A stretch of DNA of 64,000 bases from Clostridium tyrobutyricum DSM 2637 = ATCC 25755 = JCM 11008 (lineage in GTDB: Bacteria; Bacillota; Clostridia; Clostridiales; Clostridiaceae): contig NZ_APMH01000002.1 in the NCBI RefSeq assembly GCF_000359585.1, forward strand, positions 62,001 through 126,000. Direction: 5' to 3'. Positions 20,059-28,565 of the stretch are shown here, in pieces. How positions within the stretch are numbered: the stretch's first letter is position 1; each line of letters begins with the position of its first letter. The notes beneath the pieces were generated by a model, which did no database searches, was not told where the DNA came from, and saw only the letters and a program-made list of their open reading frames with translations. A program made the translations under genes and the position numbers.

Positions 20059-20898
20059 TTAGAATTTTTCTATAAAAAATAATCCACATGCACCAGCACC
20101 TGAGTGTACCCCAACTACACACCCTACTTCACTTTCTATAAACTCTATTTTTCTATTGATAAGCTCCTGCCTCAATGGGTCAAGTACTTCCGTATTCCCT
20201 ACATGTAATAGTATGGCTGGTTCTCCTTGTTTTACTCCCTTTTTATCTATATAATCAAGCATACTTTTAAGGGCTTTTTTGCTTCCCCTCACTTTATCTG
20301 AGACTGCCATCTGGCCATCTTTTACATTGATTATAATCCTAATTCCAAGTATATTGGCTATAGTACCTGCAGTTTTGGAAAGCCTTCCTCCCCTGACCAA
20401 GTTTTTAAGACTGCTGAATTCCAATTTAGTCTTTACATGAGGTTGAATCCTCTTTATTTCCTTTTCTATCTCCGCTAGGCCAAGATTCTTCTCTATAAGT
20501 TGAGCTGCCTTTATAACCATAACACCCAGACCCGAAGTAACATTCAGGCTGTCTATTATTACTATATCATCAGTTTCCAGCATATTTTTGGCAACACATG
20601 CAGATTGATAAGTGCCGCTCATTTTAGAGGATATATGAATGGAAATTATCTTATATCCCTCATCCAGATATCTTTTGTAGCATTTCATAAACATTTCAGG
20701 ATTAACTTGAGCTGTGGCCGGGAACTCACTGGTATTCTCCATTTTTTCAAGAAGTTCAGGAAGTTTTATATCTATTCCATCTCTATAGGTCTTCTTGTCA
20801 ATAATTACGAAAAGAGGCAGCACTTCTATATTATATTTTTCTATTATATAATCAGGTAGATCCGACGTACTGTCCGTAATCAATTTTATCTTTTCCAT
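20059..20898 (-). CDS. DegV family fatty-acid-binding protein
   Basis: 279 residues. DegV proteins bind fatty acids and (as FakB) present them to a fatty-acid kinase. N-terminal ITDSTSDLP, central SSKMSGTYQSA (lipid carboxylate contact), GGRLSKTAG and the C-terminal VGVHSGAGACGLFF are the family hallmarks. GAGGAGGG lies about 11 nt before ATG 20898; the upstream GTG (20910) overlaps it. It is in an apparent operon with trmL and trxB; a fatty-acid kinase gene is not in the window. Confidence 0.88.
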   Translation of the reverse strand: MEKIKLITDSTSDLPDYIIEKYNIEVLPLFVIIDKKTYRDGIDIKLPELLEKMENTSEFPATAQVNPEMFMKCYKRYLDEGYKIISIHISSKMSGTYQSACVAKNMLETDDIVIIDSLNVTSGLGVMVIKAAQLIEKNLGLAEIEKEIKRIQPHVKTKLEFSSLKNLVRGGRLSKTAGTIANILGIRIIINVKDGQMAVSDKVRGSKKALKSMLDYIDKKGVKQGEPAILLHVGNTEVLDPLRQELINRKIEFIESEVGCVVGVHSGAGACGLFFIEKF

Positions 20899-20916
20899 AA
20901 CAAAAATCACCCTCCT

Positions 20917-21384
20917 CTATTTCATAACAGGAAAGTTCATCTGCCTTAACGCTTCATACGCCACTATAGCTACTGTATTTGATAAGTTCAATGAACGTGT
21001 AGTAGTATTTATCATTGGAACTCTTATACATGTATCACTGTTCTGTTCCCTTATATAATCAGGCAATCCACAGGTTTCCCTGCCAAATACTATGAAATCT
21101 CCATCCTTGTATTTAGCTTTATCATAATAGTGTCCTCCATGAGTGGTAGAAAAATAAAAAGTTCCATCTTTATATTTTTCTCTCAGTTCTTCATAAGAAT
21201 CATATAGTGTCAAATCAAGATATGGCCAGTAATCCAGTCCTGCTCTCCTTAAATGCTTTTCATCAAGGCTGAAACCTAAAGGTTTTATCAAATGCAATTT
21301 GGAACCTGTAAGCACACAAGTTCGTGCAATATTTCCAGTATTTTGCGGTATTTCCGGTTGAAACAGTACTATATTTAAACTCAA
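20917..21384 (-). CDS. trmL: tRNA (cytidine(34)-2'-O)-methyltransferase TrmL
   Basis: SpoU-type SAM-dependent methyltransferase modifying the wobble base of tRNA-Leu. The 155 residues show motif 1 PEIPQNTGNIART, motif 2 VFGRETCGLPDYI and motif 3 RSLNLSNTVAIVAYEALRQ, and have the short length of TrmL rather than longer SpoU enzymes. The TTG start follows GGAGG at 7 nt. A small palindrome (TTTATACT/AGTATAAA, 21428-21447) lies just upstream and could be an operator. Confidence 0.9.
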   Translation of the reverse strand: MSLNIVLFQPEIPQNTGNIARTCVLTGSKLHLIKPLGFSLDEKHLRRAGLDYWPYLDLTLYDSYEELREKYKDGTFYFSTTHGGHYYDKAKYKDGDFIVFGRETCGLPDYIREQNSDTCIRVPMINTTTRSLNLSNTVAIVAYEALRQMNFPVMK

Positions 21385-21427
21385 AAGTTTTCCTCCTTCA
21401 GTATATAAAACAATTCAAAACATACTA

Positions 21428-21447
21428 TTTATACTATTCAGTATAAA
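21428..21447. promoter_or_regulatory. palindrome upstream of the trmL-degV-trxB operon
   Basis: TTTATACT and AGTATAAA are perfect inverted repeats with a 4-nt centre, about 45 bases before the trmL start; it is a candidate operator overlapping the promoter region. Confidence 0.35.
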
Positions 21448-21507
21448 GTCTTATTAATATATTACTATATTATAATTGTTCTGTCACTATACTGTAAAGA
21501 TTGAGAT

Positions 21508-21560
21508 AATAGAAAAGATGCTGTTACACAGCTTTGCTCTGCAACAGCATCTTTTCTATT
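21508..21560 (-). terminator. 18-bp hairpin overlapping the end of the nucleotidase gene
   Basis: AATAGAAAAGATGCTGTT and AACAGCATCTTTTCTATT are exact reverse complements around a 17-nt loop. The upstream arm is the last codons of the gene at 21524-22102, and its stop codon lies in the other arm. No T-run follows, but the stem end is AT-rich. Confidence 0.7.
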
Positions 21561-22102
21561 ATTCCATATACTCCATTCCAATTGAAAACTCTAGTTATAT
21601 TTTCATCTGATACTTGTCTATTATAGTTTGTATCAAGCAAAATTACCTTGAATCCACTTTGTGACAGTTGCAGAGCATTTTGTGGACTATCTTCTATAAA
21701 TACATCACAATTGAGTTTCTCTGCTATGTCAACTTTATGGGGAGATCCTAAAAGATATACACCATCATAAGGTATATTGTGTCTGTTTAAATAATTATAA
21801 GTTAAAATCTCAAGCTCCTTATATCTAGCAGTTACAAAGTATATATTGCTGGTATTATATAACTTGCATATAATATCTCCGGCATCTTTTCTTATCTCTT
21901 CTTTATCATGAATTTCAAACTTGTTTTCATTGTAAAACTTTATATATTCCTCCTCTGATATTCCCATAGTTTTATCTATAGGATATTCAGTAACTTCTTC
22001 AGGCTTAATATTTTTATGAAAATATTCATTTGCACTTGGAATCCAGTAGTAAGGGTCAGTAATTGTTCCGTCTATGTCTATACATATATTAAATTCTTTC
22101 AT
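21524..22102 (-). CDS. HAD-superfamily 5' nucleotidase (NT5C/YqfW-like)
   Basis: Probable deoxyribonucleotidase-type phosphatase of 192 residues. HAD motif I is DIDGTITD (residues 8-15, nucleophile and acid Asp), motif II FVTAR, and motif IV FIEDSPQNA. The cap region is small and helical as in the NT5C group (PF06941). AAAGGAG precedes the ATG. It is monocistronic, with its own hairpin terminator that overlaps the last codons. The substrate is unproven. Confidence 0.8.
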   Translation of the reverse strand: MKEFNICIDIDGTITDPYYWIPSANEYFHKNIKPEEVTEYPIDKTMGISEEEYIKFYNENKFEIHDKEEIRKDAGDIICKLYNTSNIYFVTARYKELEILTYNYLNRHNIPYDGVYLLGSPHKVDIAEKLNCDVFIEDSPQNALQLSQSGFKVILLDTNYNRQVSDENITRVFNWNGVYGIIEKMLLQSKAV

Positions 22103-22431
22103 TCGAACACTCCTTTTTATTATTTAATTGTAAATGTGATTTTTATAGAATACTATATAATAAGATTAAAGTTAAATAAGTGTGATTAAAATATTATTTG
22201 AAAAGTTTTTATAAAAGACACGTTAATATATTAAGCATCATAGATATTATGTTAATATAAAACTATTAAAATGATATTAAATTCATATTAAATATTTGTA
22301 ATTAATTTTAATGCTACTTATTATATATAACATTTGATTTATAAACTGTCAATGTTATTTACAAATCTTTTCCAATTATACTAACTTTCAAAGATTTATA
22401 TATTGGAGCATCAACAGAAAACCAGACAACT
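22103..22431. other. intergenic region without recognisable gene
   Basis: Very AT-rich, about 330 bases, with runs such as TTAATATA repeated at 22224 and 22254. It holds the promoter of the nucleotidase gene and the 3' region of mntP. I see no ORF, RNA motif or clear hairpin in it. Confidence 0.5.
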
Positions 22432-23064
22432 TTATAGGCTGATAATTCCCATATGTTCCAGCAATATTTTCAAACCCATCAACATCAGTATAATTCCTCC
22501 GGAAAGCTCAGCCCTGGATTTAAATCTCGCACCAAATATATTGCCGATTTTTACACCCAGCATAGATAAAATGAGAGTTATAATCCCGATAAATAAAGTT
22601 GCCGAAACAATATTTACACGAAGGAAAGCAAATGATATTCCCACTGCCAGTGCATCAATACTTGTAGCAATAGCAAGAGGCAGCATTTCAACAGGTTTTA
22701 AAGATGCTTCCTTTTTACTTGGACGCTCTCCACCAGGACATTCCCTATCCACACATGTTTCAGTAGGGCATGTCCTGTCAGTACATCCTTCTTTTTTAAA
22801 GCTTTCAACAATCATTTTGCCTCCGATAAAACAGAGCAAAACAAATGCTATCCAGTGATCAAAGGCCATTATTTTATTGGCAAACTGTTTGGCAAATATA
22901 TATCCGATAAGGGGCATCACACCTTGAAAAATGCCAAAATACAAGCCTACAGTCGAGGCTTTTTTTATAGTTAGCTTAGTCATGGCCAATCCGGAGCAAA
23001 TAGCTACGGCAAAAGCATCCATGGAAAGTCCAATAGAAATAATAAATAATTCCAATACATTCAT
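22432..23064 (-). CDS. mntP: manganese efflux pump MntP with cysteine-rich loop
   Basis: Six-helix Mn2+ exporter of the YebN/MntP family. The two internal repeats carry the conserved acidic motifs GLSMDAFAVAICSG (Asp16) and IATSIDALAVGISFA. At 210 residues it is about 20 longer than usual; the extra sits in the cytoplasmic loop between helices 3 and 4, where C94, C99, C104 and C109 lie exactly five residues apart in a Pro/Glu/Asp-rich segment. A Mn2+ riboswitch precedes the gene, supporting the function. GAGGAG precedes the ATG. Confidence 0.93.
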   Translation of the reverse strand: MNVLELFIISIGLSMDAFAVAICSGLAMTKLTIKKASTVGLYFGIFQGVMPLIGYIFAKQFANKIMAFDHWIAFVLLCFIGGKMIVESFKKEGCTDRTCPTETCVDRECPGGERPSKKEASLKPVEMLPLAIATSIDALAVGISFAFLRVNIVSATLFIGIITLILSMLGVKIGNIFGARFKSRAELSGGIILMLMGLKILLEHMGIISL

Positions 23065-23102
23065 TTTACATTCTCCTCTACAAAGTCAAATTTCAAAAAG
23101 GA

Positions 23103-23272
23103 AAAGCCCAAGTATTACTCATACGAGCTTATATTTGGGCTTTCATAAAAATAAGGACCATGCATAGCTGTAAAAGTTATACATGAGTCTCGTTTTTTAA
23201 GACAAGCCAGACCGCTATCGGTCAGTATGTTGACTTGTCACGCACATTGCGCTAACTACTCCCTCACGGGCA
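23103..23272 (-). ncRNA. yybP-ykoY manganese riboswitch with terminator
   Basis: On the minus strand the leader reads GAGGGAGTAG..., AGTCAACATACTGACCG, GGCTTGTC, AACGAGACTCATG and GCATGG, the conserved core of the yybP-ykoY (Mn2+-sensing) class. It is followed by an intrinsic terminator, AAAGCCCAA/TTGGGCTTT (23103-23143), with a T-rich run. In this class Mn2+ binding prevents the terminator, turning the exporter on. Confidence 0.92.
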
Positions 23273-23287
23273 TTTTCAATTTGTAAC

Positions 23288-23316
23288 AGTATATCACGAT
23301 TTTGTGTAAAGGTCAA
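23288..23316 (-). promoter_or_regulatory. promoter of the riboswitch-mntP unit
   Basis: TTGACC (23316-23311), a 17-nt spacer and TATACT (23293-23288) on the minus strand, placed just upstream of the riboswitch; close to sigma-A consensus. Confidence 0.8.
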
Positions 23317-23386
23317 TCCAAGGCAATAACACCTTCATGGCAAATGCATTTTTGGATAAATTTATAAGTTGTATTGTAAAATAAAA

Positions 23387-23426
23387 ATACACTAGGTCTC
23401 AAAAGATTATTTGAACCCTGGTGTAT
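23387..23426 (-). terminator. terminator after tRNA-Leu
   Basis: ATACAC/GTGTAT with an inner GGT..CAAA/TTTG..ACC stem, followed on the minus strand by TTTTTATTTT. Confidence 0.6.
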
Positions 23427-23470
23427 AAATATTACTTAACTATATATTTAAATAATTATATTACCTGATT

Positions 23471-23557
23471 TGGTGCGGATAACAGGACTTGAACCTGCAT
23501 GAAGTTACCCTCACTAGGACCTGAACCTAGCGCGTCTGCCAATTCCGCCATATCCGC
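23471..23557 (-). tRNA. tRNA-Leu (anticodon CAG)
   Basis: 87-nt class II tRNA with encoded CCA. The acceptor stem is GCGGATA/TATCCGC, the D arm GGCGGAATTGGCAGACGC, the anticodon stem CTAGG/CCTAG with loop TTCAGGT (anticodon CAG), a long variable arm, and the T loop GGTTCAAGTCC. It has its own terminator and no neighbour in an operon. Confidence 0.96.
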
Positions 23558-23770
23558 AAATTATATGACTTTTATAAATCCTTCGTACAAAAGACCATAA
23601 GTTACTTACATAGTATATCACAAGGTAAAAAAGAAAACAACTGCCCTTACATATGATTTCATCCTGACTTTCAATGAATTTTTGACATGAAAACTTTCTT
23701 GACATAAAAACTTCAAAAATGCTTTAATATAGTAATAGCAAATAACTATTTTCAAGAAAGAAGGTACAAA

Positions 23771-24118
23771 ATGAGCTCCTTTTTTGACTCATATAAGAAA
23801 AATATTTACGGAATTTTATTGATTTTTATAGCATCCCTGTTAACCTCCTTTGGACAGATGTTCTGGAAATTATCATATCAGAATTCCAAATATCTCGTAT
23901 TTATAGGCTTCATCTGTTATGGACTAGGTGCACTATTGATGATTGTAGCCTTCAAACATGGCAGCTTTTCCGTTCTACATCCCATGTTAAGCCTAAGCTA
24001 TATTTTTGCTATATTTCTAGGTATCATTGTTATTAAGGAAACTGTAGATTTTATAAAATTGCTTGGAATATTGTTTATTATGTCTGGAGTTGTTTTAATA
24101 GGAGGTGGAGACAATTAA
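23771..24118 (+). CDS. half-size EamA/DMT transporter subunit
   Basis: 115-residue protein with four hydrophobic helices, one EamA-type repeat, like the SMR and ArnE/ArnF small transporters. Typical features are the GQMFWK segment in helix 1 and the helix 4 GILFIMSGVVLIGG. AGAAGGT precedes the ATG. It is followed, with overlap, by a second protein of the same kind, so the two probably form a heterodimer. The substrate is unknown; lipid-linked sugar flipping or drug export are the options known in the family. Confidence 0.8.
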   Translation: MSSFFDSYKKNIYGILLIFIASLLTSFGQMFWKLSYQNSKYLVFIGFICYGLGALLMIVAFKHGSFSVLHPMLSLSYIFAIFLGIIVIKETVDFIKLLGILFIMSGVVLIGGGDN

Positions 24119-24443
24119 TTATTTAGTTTTGGTCTGCATGACTATTATAGGAGCCTTCGCAGGATTTTCCCTGAAAAAGTCCACTTCCCAGTCATCCAGT
24201 ATATTCAAGGTAATTTTAAGTAAATGGTTTTATATAGGTTCTTTTCTATATCTTATGGGTGCATTGTTAAATATATATGTTTTGAAATTTTTACCATATA
24301 CTGTAGTACTGCCGATGACATCTCTTACATATATATGGACAATGATTATATCATTTTATCTGCTTAAAGAAAAAATAACTTTTAAAAAAATACTTGGAGT
24401 CATGCTCATATTAATCGGTGCATTTTTGATAAGCATAAGCTAA
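24114..24443 (+). CDS. half-size EamA/DMT transporter subunit, partner (ATT start inferred)
   Basis: About 109 residues with four hydrophobic segments; the pattern PYTVVLPMTSLTYIWTMIISFYLLKEKITF is that of EamA half-proteins. The start is uncertain: GGAGG (24101-24105) lies 8 nt before an in-frame ATT at 24114 that overlaps the upstream stop (ATTAA), whereas an in-frame GTG at 24105 overlaps GGAGG itself and ATG 24138 would remove half of helix 1. Coupled translation with the partner is likely. Confidence 0.75.
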   Translation: MNYLVLVCMTIIGAFAGFSLKKSTSQSSSIFKVILSKWFYIGSFLYLMGALLNIYVLKFLPYTVVLPMTSLTYIWTMIISFYLLKEKITFKKILGVMLILIGAFLISIS

Positions 24444-24456
24444 AAAATTGCATATA

Positions 24457-24492
24457 AAAAGTCCTCTCAATAATATTTTAGAGAGGACTTTT
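24457..24492. terminator. bidirectional terminator between EamA pair and VanW gene
   Basis: AAAAGTCCTCTC and GAGAGGACTTTT are perfect inverted repeats (12 bp) with a 12-nt loop, between two convergent genes. Confidence 0.93.
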
Positions 24493-24493
24493 A

Positions 24494-25663
24494 CTATTTT
24501 TTCTCTGCTGAATTAGAATATATATTAAAAACAACACTTCCGCCTGAGGTATATCCTTGCACATATACCGGATATTTAAAGTCATTTCTGAATTTATAAT
24601 CTATATTTCCATAATCTACAGTAGCATCCATACCTTTTGCAACATAATGTACAGGCATTGTATGATGTACTCTTTCAGTAGAGGTCAATCCAGCTGCATT
24701 TACTGCATTATAAAGTGTAGTGGAAACCTGACATATGCCACCGCCTAATCCATCTTCCAGTTTATCTCCAATTATAACTGGGGCTGCTTTATAGCCTTTA
24801 GCTGCTGTTCTCTCCCCTACAACTCCATTAAAACTAAATTCTTCTCCCGGCATAATAACCGTACCATTTATACTCTTTGTAGCAAGTTCTATATTATTTG
24901 CCCTTTGTGAGGATGACACCGATCCATAGTTTGTACTAAAATTAGAAATCAACGTATTCACTTTCTGTAAATCCGAACTTTTAATAGATGCAGCAACAGT
25001 ATCTATTTTAGCATTTATTTTCAAGTCACCAGTTACATCTCCATCTATTTTAGATAATAACTGCTTTTCTAAATCTTTCTGGTCAAGTTTAAGTCCATTT
25101 ACTTCAGGAGTTATGTTAAATCCAATTCCACCCATACTTATAGCAGCATTTTCAGGATCCCTATCCACATCACCTGCTATCTTTTTTACAAGTTCCTTAA
25201 CAGGCTTTTCATCATAAGTAAATTTCAGTTTATAAATTACCTTGTTTGAACTCTTGATCATACTATACTTTTTAAGTATATTTGAATTCTTTCCGTAAGA
25301 ATATGCCTGGTTAACTATATCATCCACATTAAATTTCCCATTAATATTTGAATAATTTAACGTATAAGTGCTGTCTGAAGCAGATATAATTATTTTTTTA
25401 TTTTTCAATTTTTCTACATAAGCCTTGTTTATCATATTCTTTGCCTCAGCTTTCGTTTTACCTGATAAATCCAGACTCTCAACCGTTACACCAGGATATA
25501 TCAATTTGTCCCAATATTTAACTTCATTATAATGATATACCATGAATCCTGCAGCAACACCTAAAAAAGCAATTACACAGGCAATGATTATAATCATCAG
25601 CCTATTCGTGCGTGCCTTGTTTCTAGATTTTCTAGACCTTCTAGGATTATTCATTTCATCCAT
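24494..25663 (-). CDS. VanW family protein with peptidoglycan-binding-like domain
   Basis: 389-residue cell-surface protein, anchored by one helix (about 22-44) after a basic N-terminus (RRSRKSRNKAR). The middle carries a PG_binding_4 / YoaR-like domain; the C-terminal third is VanW, with GEEFSFNGVVGERTAAKGY, GGGICQVSTTLYNA and ERVHHTMPVHYV. The family is linked to cell-wall functions but its reaction is not established. GAGGTG precedes the ATG. It is a single gene, ending at a shared terminator. Confidence 0.87.
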   Translation of the reverse strand: MDEMNNPRRSRKSRNKARTNRLMIIIIACVIAFLGVAAGFMVYHYNEVKYWDKLIYPGVTVESLDLSGKTKAEAKNMINKAYVEKLKNKKIIISASDSTYTLNYSNINGKFNVDDIVNQAYSYGKNSNILKKYSMIKSSNKVIYKLKFTYDEKPVKELVKKIAGDVDRDPENAAISMGGIGFNITPEVNGLKLDQKDLEKQLLSKIDGDVTGDLKINAKIDTVAASIKSSDLQKVNTLISNFSTNYGSVSSSQRANNIELATKSINGTVIMPGEEFSFNGVVGERTAAKGYKAAPVIIGDKLEDGLGGGICQVSTTLYNAVNAAGLTSTERVHHTMPVHYVAKGMDATVDYGNIDYKFRNDFKYPVYVQGYTSGGSVVFNIYSNSAEKK

Positions 25664-25826
25664 CTCAACACCTCTTTTTACAATAACTATATAACATTAT
25701 ACTATACAAGCATTAATTTTAATATACTAATTAACCATCTATATATATTTATGCTATTATAAAATTATATAATATAATTCAACAAAATAATAGTTACAAA
25801 ATAATTAACATTGGAGGAAACATCTT

Positions 25827-27059
25827 ATGAAAGCAGAGATATTATGTGTAGGAACAGAAATTCTATTAGGTGATATAGTGAATACAAATGCACAATTTAT
25901 TTCAAGAGAACTAGCAAGTATTGGCATAGATGTATATCATCAATCAGTGGTAGGTGATAATCCAAAACGTCTTTTAGAAGAATTAACAAGCTCTTTCAAA
26001 AGAGTAGATATAGTTGTAACTTCTGGAGGGCTTGGACCGACTCCTGATGATCTTACGAAAGAGATAGGTGCACAATTTTTTAAAAAGAAAATGATTCTGG
26101 ACCAAAATACAGTAGACAAATTAAAAAATTATTTTGATAAAATGGGGAGATCATACCTTAAAGGCAATAATATGAAACAGGCCTATTTCCCTGAGGGCTG
26201 CACAATAATGGAGAATGATCATGGAACCGCCCCTGGCTGCATTATAAATGAAAACGGGAAAATACTTATAGTTCTTCCAGGTCCCCCAAGAGAATTAAAA
26301 CCTATGTTTCTAAATTCAGCTGGTCCTTTTTTAAAAAAATACAGCAGTGAAACTATAAAATCCAAAATTCTTAGACTATATGGAATTGGTGAAGGAGAAA
26401 TGGCCCAGAGAATAAAGGAATTAATAGATAAAAGTTCTAATCCGACAATAGCTCCTTATGCCAAAGAAAATGACGTTACACTTAGAATTACAGCTAGGGC
26501 AAATACTGAAAAAGATGCCTTGAAGCTTATAAAACCCCTGGAGGATAAGGTAAAAAATATATTTGGAGATAATATATATGGTTATGGAGAAACTTCCATG
26601 GAAGAAGTAGTTGCTAAAATTCTGGTTGAACGAAATTTAACTATATCTACTGCTGAATCCTGTACTGGAGGACTGATAGCCGCAAAATTCATAAATTATC
26701 CCGGTATATCTTCAGTATTTTTAGATGGTGCTGTTACCTATAGTAATGAGGCAAAAATGCACAGACTTAATGTAAAAAAAGAAACCCTGGATAAATTCGG
26801 AGCTGTAAGTGAAGAAACTGCAAGAGAAATGGCTGAGGGCATAGCAAAAACTTCTGGAACTGACATTGGCTTGTCAACCACAGGTATTGCAGGTCCAGAT
26901 GGAGGGTCTGAAGAAAAACCAGTAGGTCTGGTATATGTTGGATTGTATATAAAGGGAGATGTCTTTGTTAAAAAGCTGCAACTTTCTGGTGAGAGAAACA
27001 AAGTTAGGAATAGGGCTGCCGTATCAGCCATAGACTATCTCAGAAGAAAACTAATATAA
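25827..27059 (+). CDS. cinA: CinA family protein (ADP-ribose pyrophosphatase / NMN deamidase)
   Basis: 410 residues. The N-terminal MoCF-like domain (about 1-170; CVGTEILLGDIVNTNA, TSGGLGPTPDD) belongs to COG1058 pyrophosphatases; the C-terminal PncC domain (about 250-405; STAESCTGGLIAA, GLSTTGIAGPDGGSEEKPVGLVY split by two positions) deamidates nicotinamide mononucleotide. The two act together in pyridine nucleotide recycling. GGAGGAAACATCTT precedes the ATG. It is monocistronic and convergent with nth. Confidence 0.93.
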   Translation: MKAEILCVGTEILLGDIVNTNAQFISRELASIGIDVYHQSVVGDNPKRLLEELTSSFKRVDIVVTSGGLGPTPDDLTKEIGAQFFKKKMILDQNTVDKLKNYFDKMGRSYLKGNNMKQAYFPEGCTIMENDHGTAPGCIINENGKILIVLPGPPRELKPMFLNSAGPFLKKYSSETIKSKILRLYGIGEGEMAQRIKELIDKSSNPTIAPYAKENDVTLRITARANTEKDALKLIKPLEDKVKNIFGDNIYGYGETSMEEVVAKILVERNLTISTAESCTGGLIAAKFINYPGISSVFLDGAVTYSNEAKMHRLNVKKETLDKFGAVSEETAREMAEGIAKTSGTDIGLSTTGIAGPDGGSEEKPVGLVYVGLYIKGDVFVKKLQLSGERNKVRNRAAVSAIDYLRRKLI

Positions 27060-27067
27060 TGATAATG

Positions 27068-27100
27068 AGCATGGATTTTTATAAAAACGAAATCCATGCT
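27068..27100. terminator. bidirectional terminator between cinA and nth
   Basis: AGCATGGATTT and AAATCCATGCT, 11 bp perfect, 11-nt loop, between convergent genes. Confidence 0.9.
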
Positions 27101-27125
27101 TATATATATTTGCCTAATTAAAATT

Positions 27126-27767
27126 TTAATGCTTCTCTGCAGGATGATTGAAATAATCACAATAAGGAGCCACCGGACAGCGTTCACAATCCGGTTTCCT
27201 TGACTTGCATATTTTTCTTCCATGCCATATTAAATAATGATGGCTTATACTCCACATATCCCTAGGTATATTTTTCATAAGTTCTTCTTCGACTTTTAGG
27301 GGAGTAGTTCCCTTACCTATCCCAAGCCTGTTTGAAACTCTAAATACATGTGTATCTACTGCAATAGCAGGTATACCAAAGGCATTGGACAATACTACGT
27401 CCGCGGTCTTTCTCCCTACACCTGGAAGCTTTATAAGCTCTTCCATAGTATTTGGCACATGTCCACCAAACTTTTCAATAAGAACCCTACTGGTAGCCAG
27501 GATATTTTTACTTTTATTTCTATAAAAACCACAACTTCTTATTTTTTCTCCCAATTCCGGTTCCGTAAGTGTAACCATTTTTTCAGGAGTATTATATTCT
27601 CTATACAATTCATCAGTAACCTTATTTACCCTCACATCCGTACATTGAGCTGAAAGTATTGTGGAAACAAGAAGTTCATAGGGAGAGCCAAAAGAAAGTG
27701 CACATTTAGCATCAGGATAAGTCTCTCCAAGTACCCTTAATATTACATCTACATTTTTATTTTTCAA
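27126..27767 (-). CDS. nth: endonuclease III
   Basis: DNA glycosylase/AP lyase for oxidised pyrimidines. The 213 residues include the helix-hairpin-helix LPGVGRKTADVV with catalytic Lys, the catalytic Asp in AVDTHVFRVSNRLG, and the [4Fe-4S] cysteine motif C-x6-C-x2-C-x5-C (CKSRKPDCERCPVAPYC). I start at TTG 27767, 8 nt after AAGG; it overlaps the end of plsC by 11 nt, which suggests coupled translation. Confidence 0.95.
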   Translation of the reverse strand: MKNKNVDVILRVLGETYPDAKCALSFGSPYELLVSTILSAQCTDVRVNKVTDELYREYNTPEKMVTLTEPELGEKIRSCGFYRNKSKNILATSRVLIEKFGGHVPNTMEELIKLPGVGRKTADVVLSNAFGIPAIAVDTHVFRVSNRLGIGKGTTPLKVEEELMKNIPRDMWSISHHYLIWHGRKICKSRKPDCERCPVAPYCDYFNHPAEKH

Positions 27768-28482
27768 TTTTATCACCTTCATCAAAACTGTATACCCCTC
27801 TATATCTTTCAGGCAAAAGTTTTGCTATTTCGCACATAAAAAAATCACTTACTCTATCTTCATATTCATGTTTTTTTTCATCTTTATGTTTCTTTGGTAT
27901 TTCTAATTTCTTTCCTATATTTACTTTAACTTTGGCATATTGAAAACTTTCATCAGCCATATCTTTATCACTTATTGGAAGAAGATTTTCCGTACCGCAG
28001 ATTCCTACTGGAATTACTGATGCTTTAGTTAGTTTCTGTATAAGCACTACTCCCTTTTTTGCCTTATTCATAGAAGCTGTTCTACTTCTGGTGCCCTCTG
28101 GAAATATAAGCACACTGTCACCTGATTTAAGAGCTTTAACTATATTGGATATAGCATTCTTATCCGCAGTATTTGGATTTATACATATTGTCTTCGTCAT
28201 GCTCATTCCCAATTTAGTAAGAGAATTATTGTTTAATTTTTTTCCAGCTACAAAAGTAAGATTTTCTTCTTTGAATACGTTGCCAAGAACCAAGGCATCT
28301 GAATTACTAAGATGATTGCTGATAAATAGTATAGGCCTTTTAACACCATTTAAGTGTTCCTTGCCTATTATATCCATATCAGCATATTTTTTTACATAAC
28401 CATTTAGGACCTTATCAGAAATATATCCTGTAATACTTTTAGGAAAGCATCCTACTAATTTTACCACAAGTGGAGATATCAT
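27757..28482 (-). CDS. plsC: 1-acyl-sn-glycerol-3-phosphate acyltransferase
   Basis: Membrane-associated acyltransferase making phosphatidic acid. The 241 residues show the family block I NHLSNSDAL (NHx4D), block III FPEGTRSRT, and block IV VIPVGICGTENLLP. The N-terminal 25 residues are moderately hydrophobic. The ribosome site is weak (AAAGGTGG, about 12 nt from ATG). It overlaps nth downstream and is likely cotranscribed with it. Confidence 0.88.
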   Translation of the reverse strand: MISPLVVKLVGCFPKSITGYISDKVLNGYVKKYADMDIIGKEHLNGVKRPILFISNHLSNSDALVLGNVFKEENLTFVAGKKLNNNSLTKLGMSMTKTICINPNTADKNAISNIVKALKSGDSVLIFPEGTRSRTASMNKAKKGVVLIQKLTKASVIPVGICGTENLLPISDKDMADESFQYAKVKVNIGKKLEIPKKHKDEKKHEYEDRVSDFFMCEIAKLLPERYRGVYSFDEGDKIEK

Positions 28483-28565
28483 AATATACTAAAACCACCT
28501 TTCTTTAATAAAACTGTCTATAAATATATAAACAATAAAGTTTTAAATGTACCCATTAATATAAA

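Noticed and set aside
23514-23705. Open frame overlapping tRNA-Leu (63 codons)
   Set aside because: Its C-terminal part is the translated tRNA (GYGGIGRRARFRS), a common false gene.
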